The notes beneath the pieces were generated by a model, which worked only from the letters and a program-made list of their open reading frames with translations, was not told the DNA's origin and searched no databases. Positions 1 through 7,672 of a stretch of DNA of 64,000 nt are shown piece by piece. The position numbers were made by a program, and so were the translations under genes. The DNA comes from Herbaspirillum sp. AP02 (lineage in GTDB: Bacteria; Pseudomonadota; Gammaproteobacteria; Burkholderiales; Burkholderiaceae_D): positions 28,215-92,214 of the forward strand of contig NZ_JADWMY010000016.1 of assembly GCF_015767275.1 (NCBI RefSeq), written 5' to 3'. How positions within the stretch are numbered: the stretch's first letter is position 1; each line of letters opens with the position of its first letter.

Positions 1-483
1 ATCGTGCGTACCATCCATTCGCCCTTCGGCCAGGTGCTTAAGGCGATCAAGGAGAACGAGCCCCGCGCCATCTCGCTGGGCTATGACGTGGCCCGCTACA
101 AGCTGCTGGCCTTCGTGCTGTCGGCCGGCCTGGCGGGCCTGGCCGGTGCCACCAAGACCTTGGTGTTGGGCTTCGAAACCCTGACCGACGTGCACTGGAG
201 CATGTCCGGCCTGGTGGTGCTGATGACCCTCGTAGGCGGTCTGGGCACCATCCTCGGTCCCATCGTCGGTGCGGTCATCATCATCATGCTGGAGAACAAG
301 CTGGGTGACATCGGCAGCTGGCTGGCCAATGCCACCAGCATCGACTGGTTCAACACCCTGGGAGATTCGGTGACCATCGTGACCGGCTTCATCTTCATCG
401 TTTGCGTGCTGGCCTTCCGCAAGGGCATCGTCGGGGAAATCCAGGCGCTGTTCGGGAAAGGGCAGGCCAAGAGTTCGCACTAG
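1..483 (+). CDS. livM: Branched-chain amino acid ABC transporter permease LivM, C-terminal part
   Basis: The reading frame is already open at base 1, so this is the 3' part of a gene that begins before the window. The visible 160 residues hold the transporter loop (GYDVARYKLLAFVLSAGLAG) that couples LivM-type inner-membrane permeases to their ATPase. Hydrophobic segments follow, including one ending GPIVGAVIII, and the tail is short and basic. In this family LivM pairs with LivH, ATPases LivG and LivF, and a periplasmic binding protein to import Leu/Ile/Val or related compounds; urea and amide transporters have the same fold. The stop is TAG at 481-483. No liv gene follows, so any livG/livF partners would have to lie upstream or elsewhere. 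The exact substrate cannot be read from this fragment. Confidence 0.85.
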   Translation: MVRTIHSPFGQVLKAIKENEPRAISLGYDVARYKLLAFVLSAGLAGLAGATKTLVLGFETLTDVHWSMSGLVVLMTLVGGLGTILGPIVGAVIIIMLENKLGDIGSWLANATSIDWFNTLGDSVTIVTGFIFIVCVLAFRKGIVGEIQALFGKGQAKSSH

Positions 484-855
484 CACACCGTTCGACAGAG
501 CGCGGGTCACCCACCACGGTGATCCGCTTGCCGCCGGCGAGTCACCGACCAGGTGATTTCCCGGCGGTAATTTTTTGTCCACAGGCTTTTCTTTGTGCTT
601 TGCCGGGCATAACAGATCGTGGATGTTCCGGAACAGGGATAGGCAGGCTCCATCTGTTGCTGATGCTGCCGGTGGCAGGGCGGTAGAATGTGGGCCGGTC
701 GGAGAGGGCGATCAGCAGCACTCGCCCGGTTTCCCATTTCTCCGATTCTCCACATCACCTATCCGCGCCCTATCTTATGCACAGCCTTGCATCGTTCCCG
801 TCGTTCCCATCATCACCCCTTGCCGGTCCGGTCCGTTTCGTCATGGAGGTGACGC
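484..855. other. Intergenic region, 372 bases, no gene seen
   Basis: No supported gene lies between livM and the TauE/SafE gene. A TAGAAT -10-like hexamer sits at 684-689 and could serve the downstream gene, but no good -35 box is seen at normal spacing. Two DnaA-box-like 9-mers with one mismatch each (575-583 and 775-783) are too few and too scattered to call an origin. Confidence 0.5.
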
Positions 856-1617
856 ATGCTTGATTACTTCATCCTGTGCGGCGCCGCGTTCGTTGCCGGT
901 CTGATCGATGCAGTGGTGGGCGGGGGAGGGCTGGTGCTGGTGCCGACCTTGTTCTCGGTCTTTCCCAATACCGCACCGGCCACGCTGCTGGGTACCAACA
1001 AGGTGGCGGGCGTGATGGGGACCAGCGCTGCCGCCATCAATTTCGCGCGCAAGGTGGCCGTACGCTGGAGTACCGTGACGCCGGCCGCCATGGCCGCATT
1101 TGCGTTTTCCTTCTTCGGTGCGTATGTGGTCACCCATATCCCGACCGATCTGATCCGCAAGGCCTTGCCCTTCGTATTGATCGCGGTTGCGCTCTACACG
1201 CTGAAGAAAAAGGATTTCGGTACCACGCATGCCCCCACCCTGACCGGCAGACGGGAGATGATCTACGCCGCCCTGATCGGTGGTGCGGTCGGCTTCTACG
1301 ATGGGGTATTCGGCCCAGGTACGGGAAGCTTCCTGGTCTTCCTGTTCGTACGGGTGTTCAGCTATGACTTCCTGTCGGCCTCGGCGGTCTCCAAGTTCGT
1401 CAACATCGCGACCAATCTCGCGGCCTTGTGCTGGTTCGGGTATAGCGGCCATGTGATCTGGCAGCTGGGTCTGCTGATGGCGGTATTCAATATCGGGGGT
1501 TCGCTGGTGGGTACCCGACTGGCGATGAAACATGGCAGCGTCTTTGTGCGCAAGTTGTTCTTGATCGTGGTCGGGGCGTTGATCCTGAAGTCCGGGTACG
1601 ATGCGTTTCTTCGTTAG
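856..1617 (+). CDS. TauE/SafE family permease (DUF81, sulfite/sulfur-compound exporter type)
   Basis: This 253-residue protein is almost wholly hydrophobic and fits the usual eight-helix TauE/SafE inner-membrane permease. The two family half-repeats are visible: DAVVGGGGLVLVP near residues 19-30 and GFYDGVFGPGTGSF near 146-159. Members export sulfite, sulfoacetate or other organic anions, but many have no known substrate. The start is well supported by GGAGG at 845-849, seven bases before ATG 856. It stands alone, followed by parS sites and a terminator. The substrate is unknown; a link to the sulfur genes 38 kb away would be speculation. Confidence 0.85.
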   Translation: MLDYFILCGAAFVAGLIDAVVGGGGLVLVPTLFSVFPNTAPATLLGTNKVAGVMGTSAAAINFARKVAVRWSTVTPAAMAAFAFSFFGAYVVTHIPTDLIRKALPFVLIAVALYTLKKKDFGTTHAPTLTGRREMIYAALIGGAVGFYDGVFGPGTGSFLVFLFVRVFSYDFLSASAVSKFVNIATNLAALCWFGYSGHVIWQLGLLMAVFNIGGSLVGTRLAMKHGSVFVRKLFLIVVGALILKSGYDAFLR

Positions 1618-1630
1618 AAAACATGTTTGA

Positions 1631-1646
1631 TGTTTCACGTGAAACA
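1631..1646. promoter_or_regulatory. parS: parS centromere site 1 (ParB binding)
   Basis: TGTTTCACGTGAAACA is a perfect 16-base palindrome and matches the widely conserved bacterial parS consensus TGTTNCACGTGAAACA. It lies just after the TauE/SafE stop, 4.2 kb from parA and 5.0 kb from parB. ParB is expected to load here and spread over the mnmG-parB region. Confidence 0.93.
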
Positions 1647-1664
1647 GCGTGAGTGAAGTTGAAG

Positions 1665-1687
1665 ACGGAGCCAAGGGCTCCGTTTTT
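1665..1687 (+). terminator. Rho-independent terminator of the TauE/SafE gene
   Basis: An 8-bp perfect stem (ACGGAGCC with GGCTCCGT) has a three-base AAG loop and is followed by a run of T. It sits between the two parS sites and would end the upstream transcript before mnmG. Confidence 0.85.
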
Positions 1688-1731
1688 ATTTGCTCGTTGT
1701 ATTTCACTCAAGCGCAAAGATATCCACCCGA

Positions 1732-1747
1732 TGTTCCACGTGAAACA
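1732..1747. promoter_or_regulatory. parS: parS centromere site 2 (ParB binding)
   Basis: TGTTCCACGTGAAACA fits TGTTNCACGTGAAACA exactly, with C at the variable fifth base. Its start is 101 bases from the start of site 1, and both lie in the same intergenic region upstream of mnmG. Confidence 0.9.
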
Positions 1748-1852
1748 GTGCCGACCATGTTTCATCGATCAGCTATGTCTATCGGAAGTTGCCGGCGATA
1801 GCGTTCAGCAGGGCAGGGAAGTGCGGTAAACCAACAGCGTGGGACCTACCTC

Positions 1853-1882
1853 CCGACCCGTCCGGATAAAAGGTCTTATAAT
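1853..1882 (+). promoter_or_regulatory. Probable sigma-70 promoter of mnmG
   Basis: A perfect -10 hexamer TATAAT lies at 1877-1882, 37 bases before the mnmG ATG. The -35 is weak (CCGACC near 1853-1858, spacing 18). The call rests mainly on the -10 box and its position. Confidence 0.5.
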
Positions 1883-1919
1883 CTCGCCTCTGTTCTCACC
1901 TCACCACGAGGCCCGCATC

Positions 1920-3848
1920 ATGCTATTCCCCACACAATTTGACGTCATCGTCGTTGGCGGCGGTCACGCCGGCACCGAGGCTGCACTGGCCGCAGCACGC
2001 ATGGGCCAGAAAACCCTGCTCTTGACGCATAACATCGAGACCCTGGGCCAGATGTCCTGCAATCCCTCCATCGGCGGGATTGGCAAGGGCCACCTGGTCA
2101 AGGAAGTCGATGCGATGGGGGGGGCGATGGCCATCGCCACCGACGAGGCGGGCATCCAGTTCCGCATCCTGAATTCCTCCAAGGGCCCGGCGGTGCGCGC
2201 CACGCGTGCCCAGGCCGACCGCATCCTGTACAAGGCGGCGATCCGCTCCCGTCTGGAAAATCAGCCCAACCTGTGGCTGTTCCAGCAGGCGGTGGATGAT
2301 CTGATGCTGGAAGGCGACCGCGTCATCGGTGCCGTGACTCAGGCCGGCATCCGTTTCGCAGGCCACGCAGTGGTATTAACCGCGGGTACCTTCCTCGACG
2401 GGAAAATTCACGTAGGACTGAACAATTATTCCGGCGGTCGTGCCGGTGATCCGCCTGCAGTCTCGCTTTCCGCCCGACTGAAGGAATTGAAGCTGCCACA
2501 AGGCCGTTTGAAAACCGGTACGCCGCCGCGTATCGATGGTCGCAGCATCAACCTGGCCATCCTGGAAGAGCAGCCGGGTGATCTCGATCCGGTACCGGTG
2601 TTCTCCGTCATGGGCAACGCTGCCATGCATCCGCGCCAGATGCCGTGCTGGATCACCCATACCAATAGCCGCACCCACGACATCATCCGTGGCGGCCTGG
2701 ATCGCAGCCCCATGTACACCGGCGTCATCGAAGGCGTGGGCCCGCGTTATTGCCCCTCCATCGAAGACAAGATCCACCGCTTCGCCAGCAAGGATTCGCA
2801 CCAGATCTACCTGGAGCCCGAGGGCCTGACCACCCACGAGTTCTACCCCAATGGCATCTCCACCAGCCTGCCATTCGACGTGCAGCTGGAACTGGTGCGC
2901 TCGATGAAGGGCATGGAAAACGCCCACATCCTGCGCCCCGGCTATGCCATCGAATACGACTACTACGACCCGCGTGGCCTGAAGTCCTCGCTGGAAACCC
3001 GTCAGGTGCAGGGCCTGTTCTTCGCCGGTCAGATCAACGGCACCACCGGTTACGAAGAAGCCGCCGCCCAGGGCATGCTGGCCGGCATCAATGCCGCCTT
3101 GCAGACCCAGGGCCGGGATGCCTGGACCCCGCGCCGCGATGAAGCCTATCTGGGCGTGCTGGTCGACGACCTGGTCACCCAGGGCGTGCAGGAGCCGTAC
3201 CGCATGTTCACCAGCCGGGCCGAATACCGTCTTTCGCTGCGCGAAGACAATGCCGACCTGCGCCTGACCGAAATCGGCCGCGAACTGGGTTGCGTAGGTG
3301 ATGCGCAATGGGAAGCCTTCGAACGCAAGCGCGAAGCCGTTTCACGTGAAATGGAACGCCTCAAGTCCACCTGGGTGAATCCGCGCATCCTCGCCGCCGC
3401 CGAAGCCGAACGCGTGCTGGGCAAGGCCATCGAACGCGAATACAACCTGCTGGACCTGCTGCGCCGTCCCAACGTCAACTATGACAGCCTGATGAGCCTG
3501 ACCGGCAGTGAAGGCCAGCCCCTGGCCGGCCCCGGCATCGAAGAGGGACCGGTGCGCGAGCAGGTCGAGATCCAGGTCAAGTACGCCGGCTACATCGCCC
3601 GCCAGGCGCACGAGATCAGCCGCCAGGACCACAACGAAAACCTGAAGCTGCCCGCCGATCTGGACTACATGGACGTCAAGGCACTGTCCATCGAAGTGCG
3701 CCAGAAGTTGAACAAGCATCGCCCCGAGACCCTGGGCCAGGCCTCACGCATTTCCGGCGTGACCCCGGCGGCGCTGTCGCTGCTGCTGGTACACCTGAAG
3801 AAGGGTGGCCTGAAGCAGTTGACCGCCAGCGACAACCAGGCCGCCTGA
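1920..3848 (+). CDS. mnmG: tRNA uridine-5-carboxymethylaminomethyl modification enzyme MnmG (GidA)
   Basis: MnmG binds FAD and works with MnmE to place the carboxymethylaminomethyl group on U34 of certain tRNAs. The 642-residue product has the FAD Rossmann motif [10 protein letters not shown] (11-20), the signature [16 protein letters not shown] (47-62) and the usual C-terminal helical domain, so it is full length. ATG 1920 is chosen because the protein then begins [15 protein letters not shown] as in the family; the frame stays open 27 codons further upstream but that part has no family character and overlaps the promoter. rsmG, parA and parB follow on the same strand, the classic gid-par order near replication origins. 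A parS-like palindrome lies inside the coding sequence at 3338-3353. MnmC, which acts later on the same U34 modification, is encoded at 30659. Confidence 0.97.
   Translation: MLFPTQFDVIVVGGGHAGTEAALAAARMGQKTLLLTHNIETLGQMSCNPSIGGIGKGHLVKEVDAMGGAMAIATDEAGIQFRILNSSKGPAVRATRAQADRILYKAAIRSRLENQPNLWLFQQAVDDLMLEGDRVIGAVTQAGIRFAGHAVVLTAGTFLDGKIHVGLNNYSGGRAGDPPAVSLSARLKELKLPQGRLKTGTPPRIDGRSINLAILEEQPGDLDPVPVFSVMGNAAMHPRQMPCWITHTNSRTHDIIRGGLDRSPMYTGVIEGVGPRYCPSIEDKIHRFASKDSHQIYLEPEGLTTHEFYPNGISTSLPFDVQLELVRSMKGMENAHILRPGYAIEYDYYDPRGLKSSLETRQVQGLFFAGQINGTTGYEEAAAQGMLAGINAALQTQGRDAWTPRRDEAYLGVLVDDLVTQGVQEPYRMFTSRAEYRLSLREDNADLRLTEIGRELGCVGDAQWEAFERKREAVSREMERLKSTWVNPRILAAAEAERVLGKAIEREYNLLDLLRRPNVNYDSLMSLTGSEGQPLAGPGIEEGPVREQVEIQVKYAGYIARQAHEISRQDHNENLKLPADLDYMDVKALSIEVRQKLNKHRPETLGQASRISGVTPAALSLLLVHLKKGGLKQLTASDNQAA
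3338..3353. promoter_or_regulatory. parS-like site inside mnmG
   Basis: CGTTTCACGTGAAATG shares the 13-base core GTTTCACGTGAAA with parS site 1 and differs from the consensus only at the outermost bases (1, 15 and 16). It falls in the coding sequence around residues 473-478 of MnmG. It may be a weaker third ParB loading site; this is inferred from sequence match only. Confidence 0.6.
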
Positions 3849-3915
3849 GGCTGCGCAAAGCTTCACATTACTGCCCACGGCACCACCGACCCAGATCAAT
3901 ACCAAGGCAACACGG

Positions 3916-4578
3916 ATGAGCAACACTGCAGACCTGTCCTCACTGACCCGCACCCTGAACGAGGGGGCCCTGGCCCTCGGGCTCACGCTCTCGGAGGCGC
4001 AGATCGCCAGGTTGATGGCCTACCAGGCCCTGCTGGCGAAGTGGAACAAGGTCTACAACCTGACCGCCTTGCGTGATCCGGCCCAGATGGTGTCGCATCA
4101 CCTGCTCGATTCGCTGTCGGCCGTGTCCGCCTTTGCCGGCGCGCAGCGCGTGCTGGATGTGGGCGCCGGTGGTGGGCTGCCGGGCATCGTGCTGGCGATC
4201 TGGGCCGCCGAGGCCGAGCCGCAGATGAAGATCACCCTGGTCGATACGGTCCAGAAGAAAACCGCCTTCCTGAATCAGGTCAAGGCGCAATTGCAACTGG
4301 GCAATGTGACGGTCCTCCATGCCCGCGTCGAGCAGTTGCCAGTCGAGCAACAATACGATGTCATCACTTCCCGCGCCTTTGCGGAACTGAAGGACTTCGT
4401 CACATGGTCGAACCACCTCTTGCAACAAGGTGGCAAGTACATCGCCCTCAAGGGTGTGCTGCCGCAAGAGGAAATCGACCGGTTGCCGGCGGGGTGGACG
4501 GTGCAGCAAGTGCAGCCCCTGCAGGTGCCGGGCCTGGATGCCGAACGGCATCTCATCTTCATGGAAAGAGCGACCTGA
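3916..4578 (+). CDS. rsmG: 16S rRNA (guanine527-N7)-methyltransferase RsmG (GidB)
   Basis: RsmG uses S-adenosylmethionine to methylate G527 of 16S rRNA in the 530 loop. The 220-residue product has family motifs WNKVYNLTA (43-51), HHLLDSL (61-67) and the SAM-binding glycine loop DVGAGGGLPGI (81-91), and is of normal length. It lies 67 bases after mnmG, as in most gid-par clusters. The stop overlaps the start of the lipocalin gene (ATGA at 4578), so the two are probably translated from one message. Loss of this enzyme is known to give low-level streptomycin resistance in several bacteria. Confidence 0.96.
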   Translation: MSNTADLSSLTRTLNEGALALGLTLSEAQIARLMAYQALLAKWNKVYNLTALRDPAQMVSHHLLDSLSAVSAFAGAQRVLDVGAGGGLPGIVLAIWAAEAEPQMKITLVDTVQKKTAFLNQVKAQLQLGNVTVLHARVEQLPVEQQYDVITSRAFAELKDFVTWSNHLLQQGGKYIALKGVLPQEEIDRLPAGWTVQQVQPLQVPGLDAERHLIFMERAT

Positions 4579-5123
4579 TGAACAAACTCAAACAGGCCCT
4601 GGTGGCGACCATGGTCTCGATGGCGGCCTATGGCGTCATCGCCACCGCCAGCGCCCAGGAAGTCAAGACCGTGCCCTCCGTGGACCTGAAGCGCTATGCG
4701 GGCAAGTGGTACGAAATCGCCAAGATTCCCAACAGTTTCCAGAAAAAATGCGTCTCCGGCACCAGCGCCGAGTATGCTGCCCGTGACGATGGCATGATCG
4801 ACGTCACCAACCGCTGCAAGACCGCCGACGGCACGGATGAAGCCAAAGGCGTGGCGCGGGTGGTCCCGGGCAGCAACAACAGCAAGCTGGAAGTGCGCTT
4901 TGCGCCGGCCTGGCTGTCGTGGGTGCCGATGGTCTGGGGCGACTACTGGATCATGGACCTGGACGAGCACTACACGCTGGCCACCGTCGGCAGCCCGTCG
5001 CGCGAATACCTGTGGATACTCTCGCGCACGCCGACCATCAGCGACGAGCAATACGAGAACGCACTCAACAACGCCACCAAGCAGGGTTTCGATACCGCGC
5101 GGGTGGTCAAGAGCAAGCCGTAA
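4578..5123 (+). CDS. Lipocalin family protein, Blc-like, exported
   Basis: The 181-residue product begins with a signal peptide (about residues 1-26, ending ATASAQ). The lipocalin first motif follows (KRYAGKWYEIAKIPNSFQK, near residues 38-56), and later blocks typical of bacterial lipocalins (GDYWIMDLDEHYTLATVG and EYLWILSRTPTI) are present. Bacterial lipocalins of the Blc type bind fatty acids or lysophospholipids at the outer membrane. Unlike E. coli Blc there is no lipobox cysteine, so this one should be soluble in the periplasm. The ATG overlaps the rsmG stop. A longer reading frame starting inside rsmG was rejected because the signal peptide marks the true start. Confidence 0.9.
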   Translation: MNKLKQALVATMVSMAAYGVIATASAQEVKTVPSVDLKRYAGKWYEIAKIPNSFQKKCVSGTSAEYAARDDGMIDVTNRCKTADGTDEAKGVARVVPGSNNSKLEVRFAPAWLSWVPMVWGDYWIMDLDEHYTLATVGSPSREYLWILSRTPTISDEQYENALNNATKQGFDTARVVKSKP

Positions 5124-5146
5124 ATACGGCACCTGACATCAGGCCG

Positions 5147-5172
5147 GCGGCCCGGGCAGCAACCCGGGCCGC
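5147..5172. other. Strong GC-rich hairpin between lipocalin and LysE genes
   Basis: A 10-bp perfect stem (GCGGCCCGGG pairing with CCCGGGCCGC) has a six-base loop. There is no T run, so it is not a classical terminator. It ends just before the AAGGAG ribosome site (5181-5186) of the next gene, so it may slow transcription or protect an mRNA end. Confidence 0.5.
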
Positions 5173-5193
5173 TCACATTCAAGGAGACCCACC

Positions 5194-5826
5194 ATGCAGG
5201 CGATCTTTCATTCCCTCGGCATCACCGATATCTGGCAACTGGTTGCCGCCACCATGGTGTTCCTGCTGCTGCCCGGCCCCGGCACCTTCTGCGTGCTGAC
5301 CTGCGCCGCCAAGGGGGGATTGCGCGGTGGCTTCATGGCGCAGGCGGGTCTGATGCTGGGTGACATCGTGCTCATGTTCCTGGCTGCAGCCGGCGTGGCG
5401 GCACTGCTGCATGCCAACCCCTTGCTGTTCCACGGCCTGCAGTACCTGGGTGCAGCCTACCTGGCCTACCTCGGCGGGCGTCTTTTGTTTGCAAGAGGCG
5501 AGGGCGGTGGTACAGTCGTACCCTTTTCCAACGCCGCAGAATTCCGGCGCGGCTTTCTGGTGACCTTGTTCAACCCGAAAGCCATCGTGTTTTACATGGC
5601 GTTCTTCCCGCTGTTTCTGGACCCCGCCACGCAACAGGGCTCGCTCACCTTCTTCACGATGGGCGCCGTGATCAGTACCTGCACCTTCTTCTATGGCAGT
5701 TTCCTGATCTTCGTCGGCAATGCCGCCGCCCGTCGCATGGCCCGCAATCGCACCATCGCCAAGCTGGCCTCGCGTGCGGCAGGGGTCTTCCTGATCGGTT
5801 TCGGCATCAAGTTGACCACGCAATAA
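5194..5826 (+). CDS. LysE family translocator (amino acid/metabolite exporter, RhtB type)
   Basis: The 210-residue membrane protein carries the LysE/RhtB signature LPGPGT (26-31) at the end of the first helix and about six hydrophobic segments. The family exports lysine, threonine, homoserine lactones or similar solutes by proton exchange. The start is backed by AAGGAG eight bases before ATG 5194. It is 18 bases upstream of parA, so parA is probably also reached by transcription from this gene. The substrate cannot be predicted. Confidence 0.88.
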   Translation: MQAIFHSLGITDIWQLVAATMVFLLLPGPGTFCVLTCAAKGGLRGGFMAQAGLMLGDIVLMFLAAAGVAALLHANPLLFHGLQYLGAAYLAYLGGRLLFARGEGGGTVVPFSNAAEFRRGFLVTLFNPKAIVFYMAFFPLFLDPATQQGSLTFFTMGAVISTCTFFYGSFLIFVGNAAARRMARNRTIAKLASRAAGVFLIGFGIKLTTQ

Positions 5827-5844
5827 CGCTCACATAAAAAAGAT

Positions 5845-6615
5845 ATGGCAAAAATATTTTGTGTCGCCAACCAGAAAGGTGGCGTAGGCAAGACCACCAC
5901 CGCGGTCAACCTGGCCGCCGGTCTGGCGCAACTGAACCAGCGCGTGCTGCTGGTCGACCTCGACCCGCAGGGCAATGCCACCATGGGGGCCGGCATCAAC
6001 AAGGCCACGCTGGAAGGCTCGATCTATGAGGTGCTGCTGGGCATGTCCGACATCCCCAGCGTGCGCAAGCGTTCCGAGGCCGGCGGTTTCGACGTGCTGC
6101 CGGCCAATCGTGAGCTGGCCGGCGCCGAAGTCGAGATGGTCGAACTGGAACAGCGCGAAGCACGCCTGAAGAATGCCTTCGTCCAGGTGGCGGAGGACTA
6201 CGACTTCATCCTCATCGACTGCCCGCCGGCGCTGTCCATGCTGACCCTGAACGGCCTGTGTTCGGCGCATGGCGTGATCATCCCGATGCAGTGCGAATAC
6301 TACGCACTCGAAGGCCTGTCGGATCTGGTCAACACCATCAAGAAGGTGCATGCCAAGCTGAATCCGGAACTGAAGGTGATCGGTCTGCTGCGGGTGATGT
6401 TCGACCCGCGCATGACGCTGTCGCAACAGGTATCGGACCAGCTGGAGCAACACTTCGGTGACAAGGTCTTCAAGACCGTCATCCCGCGCAACGTGCGACT
6501 GGCCGAAGCGCCGTCGTATGGCTTGCCGGGTGTCACCTTCGATCCATCCTCCAAGGGTGCGCAGGCCTATATCGCGTTCGGCGCGGAAATGGTCGAGCGC
6601 ATCAAGACGCTGTAA
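5845..6615 (+). CDS. parA: Chromosome partitioning ATPase ParA (Soj)
   Basis: ParA is a deviant Walker ATPase that forms ATP dimers on DNA and moves ParB-parS complexes. The 256-residue product shows the deviant P-loop KGGVGKTT (11-18), the switch block DLDPQGNATMG and DYDFILIDCPP. The protein begins directly at the P-loop strand and has no N-terminal HTH, which is typical of chromosomal (type Ib-like) ParA rather than plasmid ParA/SopA. It is followed after 28 bases by parB, with parS sites 4 kb upstream. Confidence 0.96.
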   Translation: MAKIFCVANQKGGVGKTTTAVNLAAGLAQLNQRVLLVDLDPQGNATMGAGINKATLEGSIYEVLLGMSDIPSVRKRSEAGGFDVLPANRELAGAEVEMVELEQREARLKNAFVQVAEDYDFILIDCPPALSMLTLNGLCSAHGVIIPMQCEYYALEGLSDLVNTIKKVHAKLNPELKVIGLLRVMFDPRMTLSQQVSDQLEQHFGDKVFKTVIPRNVRLAEAPSYGLPGVTFDPSSKGAQAYIAFGAEMVERIKTL

Positions 6616-6643
6616 TCAGGCATCGTTTTCATCAGGCAATCGC

Positions 6644-7552
6644 ATGGCAACTCTACCGAAAAAATCCAAGGGACTGGGACGCGGACTGGACGCACTCCTG
6701 GGTGGCTCCTCCGACATCACCGAAGAAGCGCAAGCGGCCAAGGCCGGCCTGCCCAGCGTGATGGCCGTCACCGAGCTGCAGGCCGGCAAGTACCAGCCGC
6801 GCACCCGCATGGACGAGGGCGCGCTCAATGAGCTGGCCGCCTCCATCAAGGAACAGGGCCTGCTGCAACCCATCCTGATCCGCGCCATCGGCCAGAAGAA
6901 CGGCCGTGACGTCTACGAGATCATCGCCGGCGAGCGCCGCTTCCGCGCCGCCAAGATCGCCGGCCTGACCGAAGTGCCGGTGCTGGTCAAGAACGTGGAC
7001 GACCAGACCACCGCCGCCATGGCGCTGATCGAAAACATGCAGCGCGAGGACCTCAATCCCCTGGAAGAAGCCCAGGGCATCCATCGCCTGATCACCGATT
7101 TCGCCTTCACCCACGAGCAGGCAGCGCTGGCCGTGGGCCGCTCGCGCAGTGCGGTATCCAACCTGCTGCGCCTGCTGAACCTGGCCAAGCCGGTGCAGAC
7201 CATGCTCATGGCCGGCGACATCGACATGGGCCATGCCCGTGCGCTGCTGGCGGTGGATTCGGCGACCCAGATCCAGCTGGCCAACCAGATCGTGGCCAAG
7301 CGCATGTCGGTGCGCGACGCCGAAAAGCTGGTCACCCGCGCCTCCGCCGAGCAGGCCGCCAAGCCACGCGAAGCCCGCGACAAGTCGCGTGACATCACCC
7401 GCCTGGAAGAAGAACTCTCCGACCTCCTGGCGACCCAGGTCAGCATCAAGACCGGCGCCCGCAACAAGGGCCAGCTGATCATCACCTTCAACGACCTCGA
7501 TGCCCTGGATGGCGTCATCGCCCGCTTGCGCGGCGAATCGGTGGAGAGCTGA
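6644..7552 (+). CDS. parB: Chromosome partitioning protein ParB (Spo0J), CTPase clamp
   Basis: ParB binds parS, loads as a CTP-dependent clamp and spreads along DNA. The 302-residue product has the N-terminal ParA-stimulating segment GLGRGLDALLGG (10-21), the CTP-binding motif GERRFRAAK (96-104), the box ENMQREDLNPLEEA (130-143), an HTH that reads parS (about 157-175) and a C-terminal dimerisation domain. ATG 6644 is chosen because it gives the conserved start MATLPKKSKGLGRGLDALL. The frame is open for 62 further codons upstream, but that overlaps parA. A bidirectional terminator follows. Confidence 0.96.
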   Translation: MATLPKKSKGLGRGLDALLGGSSDITEEAQAAKAGLPSVMAVTELQAGKYQPRTRMDEGALNELAASIKEQGLLQPILIRAIGQKNGRDVYEIIAGERRFRAAKIAGLTEVPVLVKNVDDQTTAAMALIENMQREDLNPLEEAQGIHRLITDFAFTHEQAALAVGRSRSAVSNLLRLLNLAKPVQTMLMAGDIDMGHARALLAVDSATQIQLANQIVAKRMSVRDAEKLVTRASAEQAAKPREARDKSRDITRLEEELSDLLATQVSIKTGARNKGQLIITFNDLDALDGVIARLRGESVES

Positions 7553-7593
7553 TCGCCGGTTTGCGCATCGCGTGATGCAAGGCGCGACGCCGC

Positions 7594-7637
7594 AAAAAAA
7601 TGGGCTGCAAGTGATGTCACTTGCAGCCCATTTTTAT
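7594..7637. terminator. Bidirectional terminator between parB and opgG
   Basis: A 14-bp perfect stem (TGGGCTGCAAGTGA with TCACTTGCAGCCCA, 7601-7630) with a two-base loop is flanked by an A run on the left and a T run on the right. It can end both the parB and the convergent opgG transcripts. Confidence 0.92.
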
Positions 7638-7672
7638 TGATATAAATAATTTACTGTTTCAGCGCCTCGGGA

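Noticed and set aside
575..783. DnaA-box-like 9-mers in the livM-TauE gap as a possible oriC
   Set aside because: Only two imperfect copies 200 bases apart and no AT-rich region. The parAB context shows closeness to oriC, not the origin itself.
1839..1919. Longer N-terminus for MnmG
   Set aside because: The extra 27 codons contain the promoter -10 box and do not resemble the family.
7637..7650. TGATATAAA elements at 7638, 11959 and (reversed) 50218-50228 as a shared regulatory motif
   Set aside because: They are short and AT-rich, in gene ends as well as starts, with no consistent position; likely chance.
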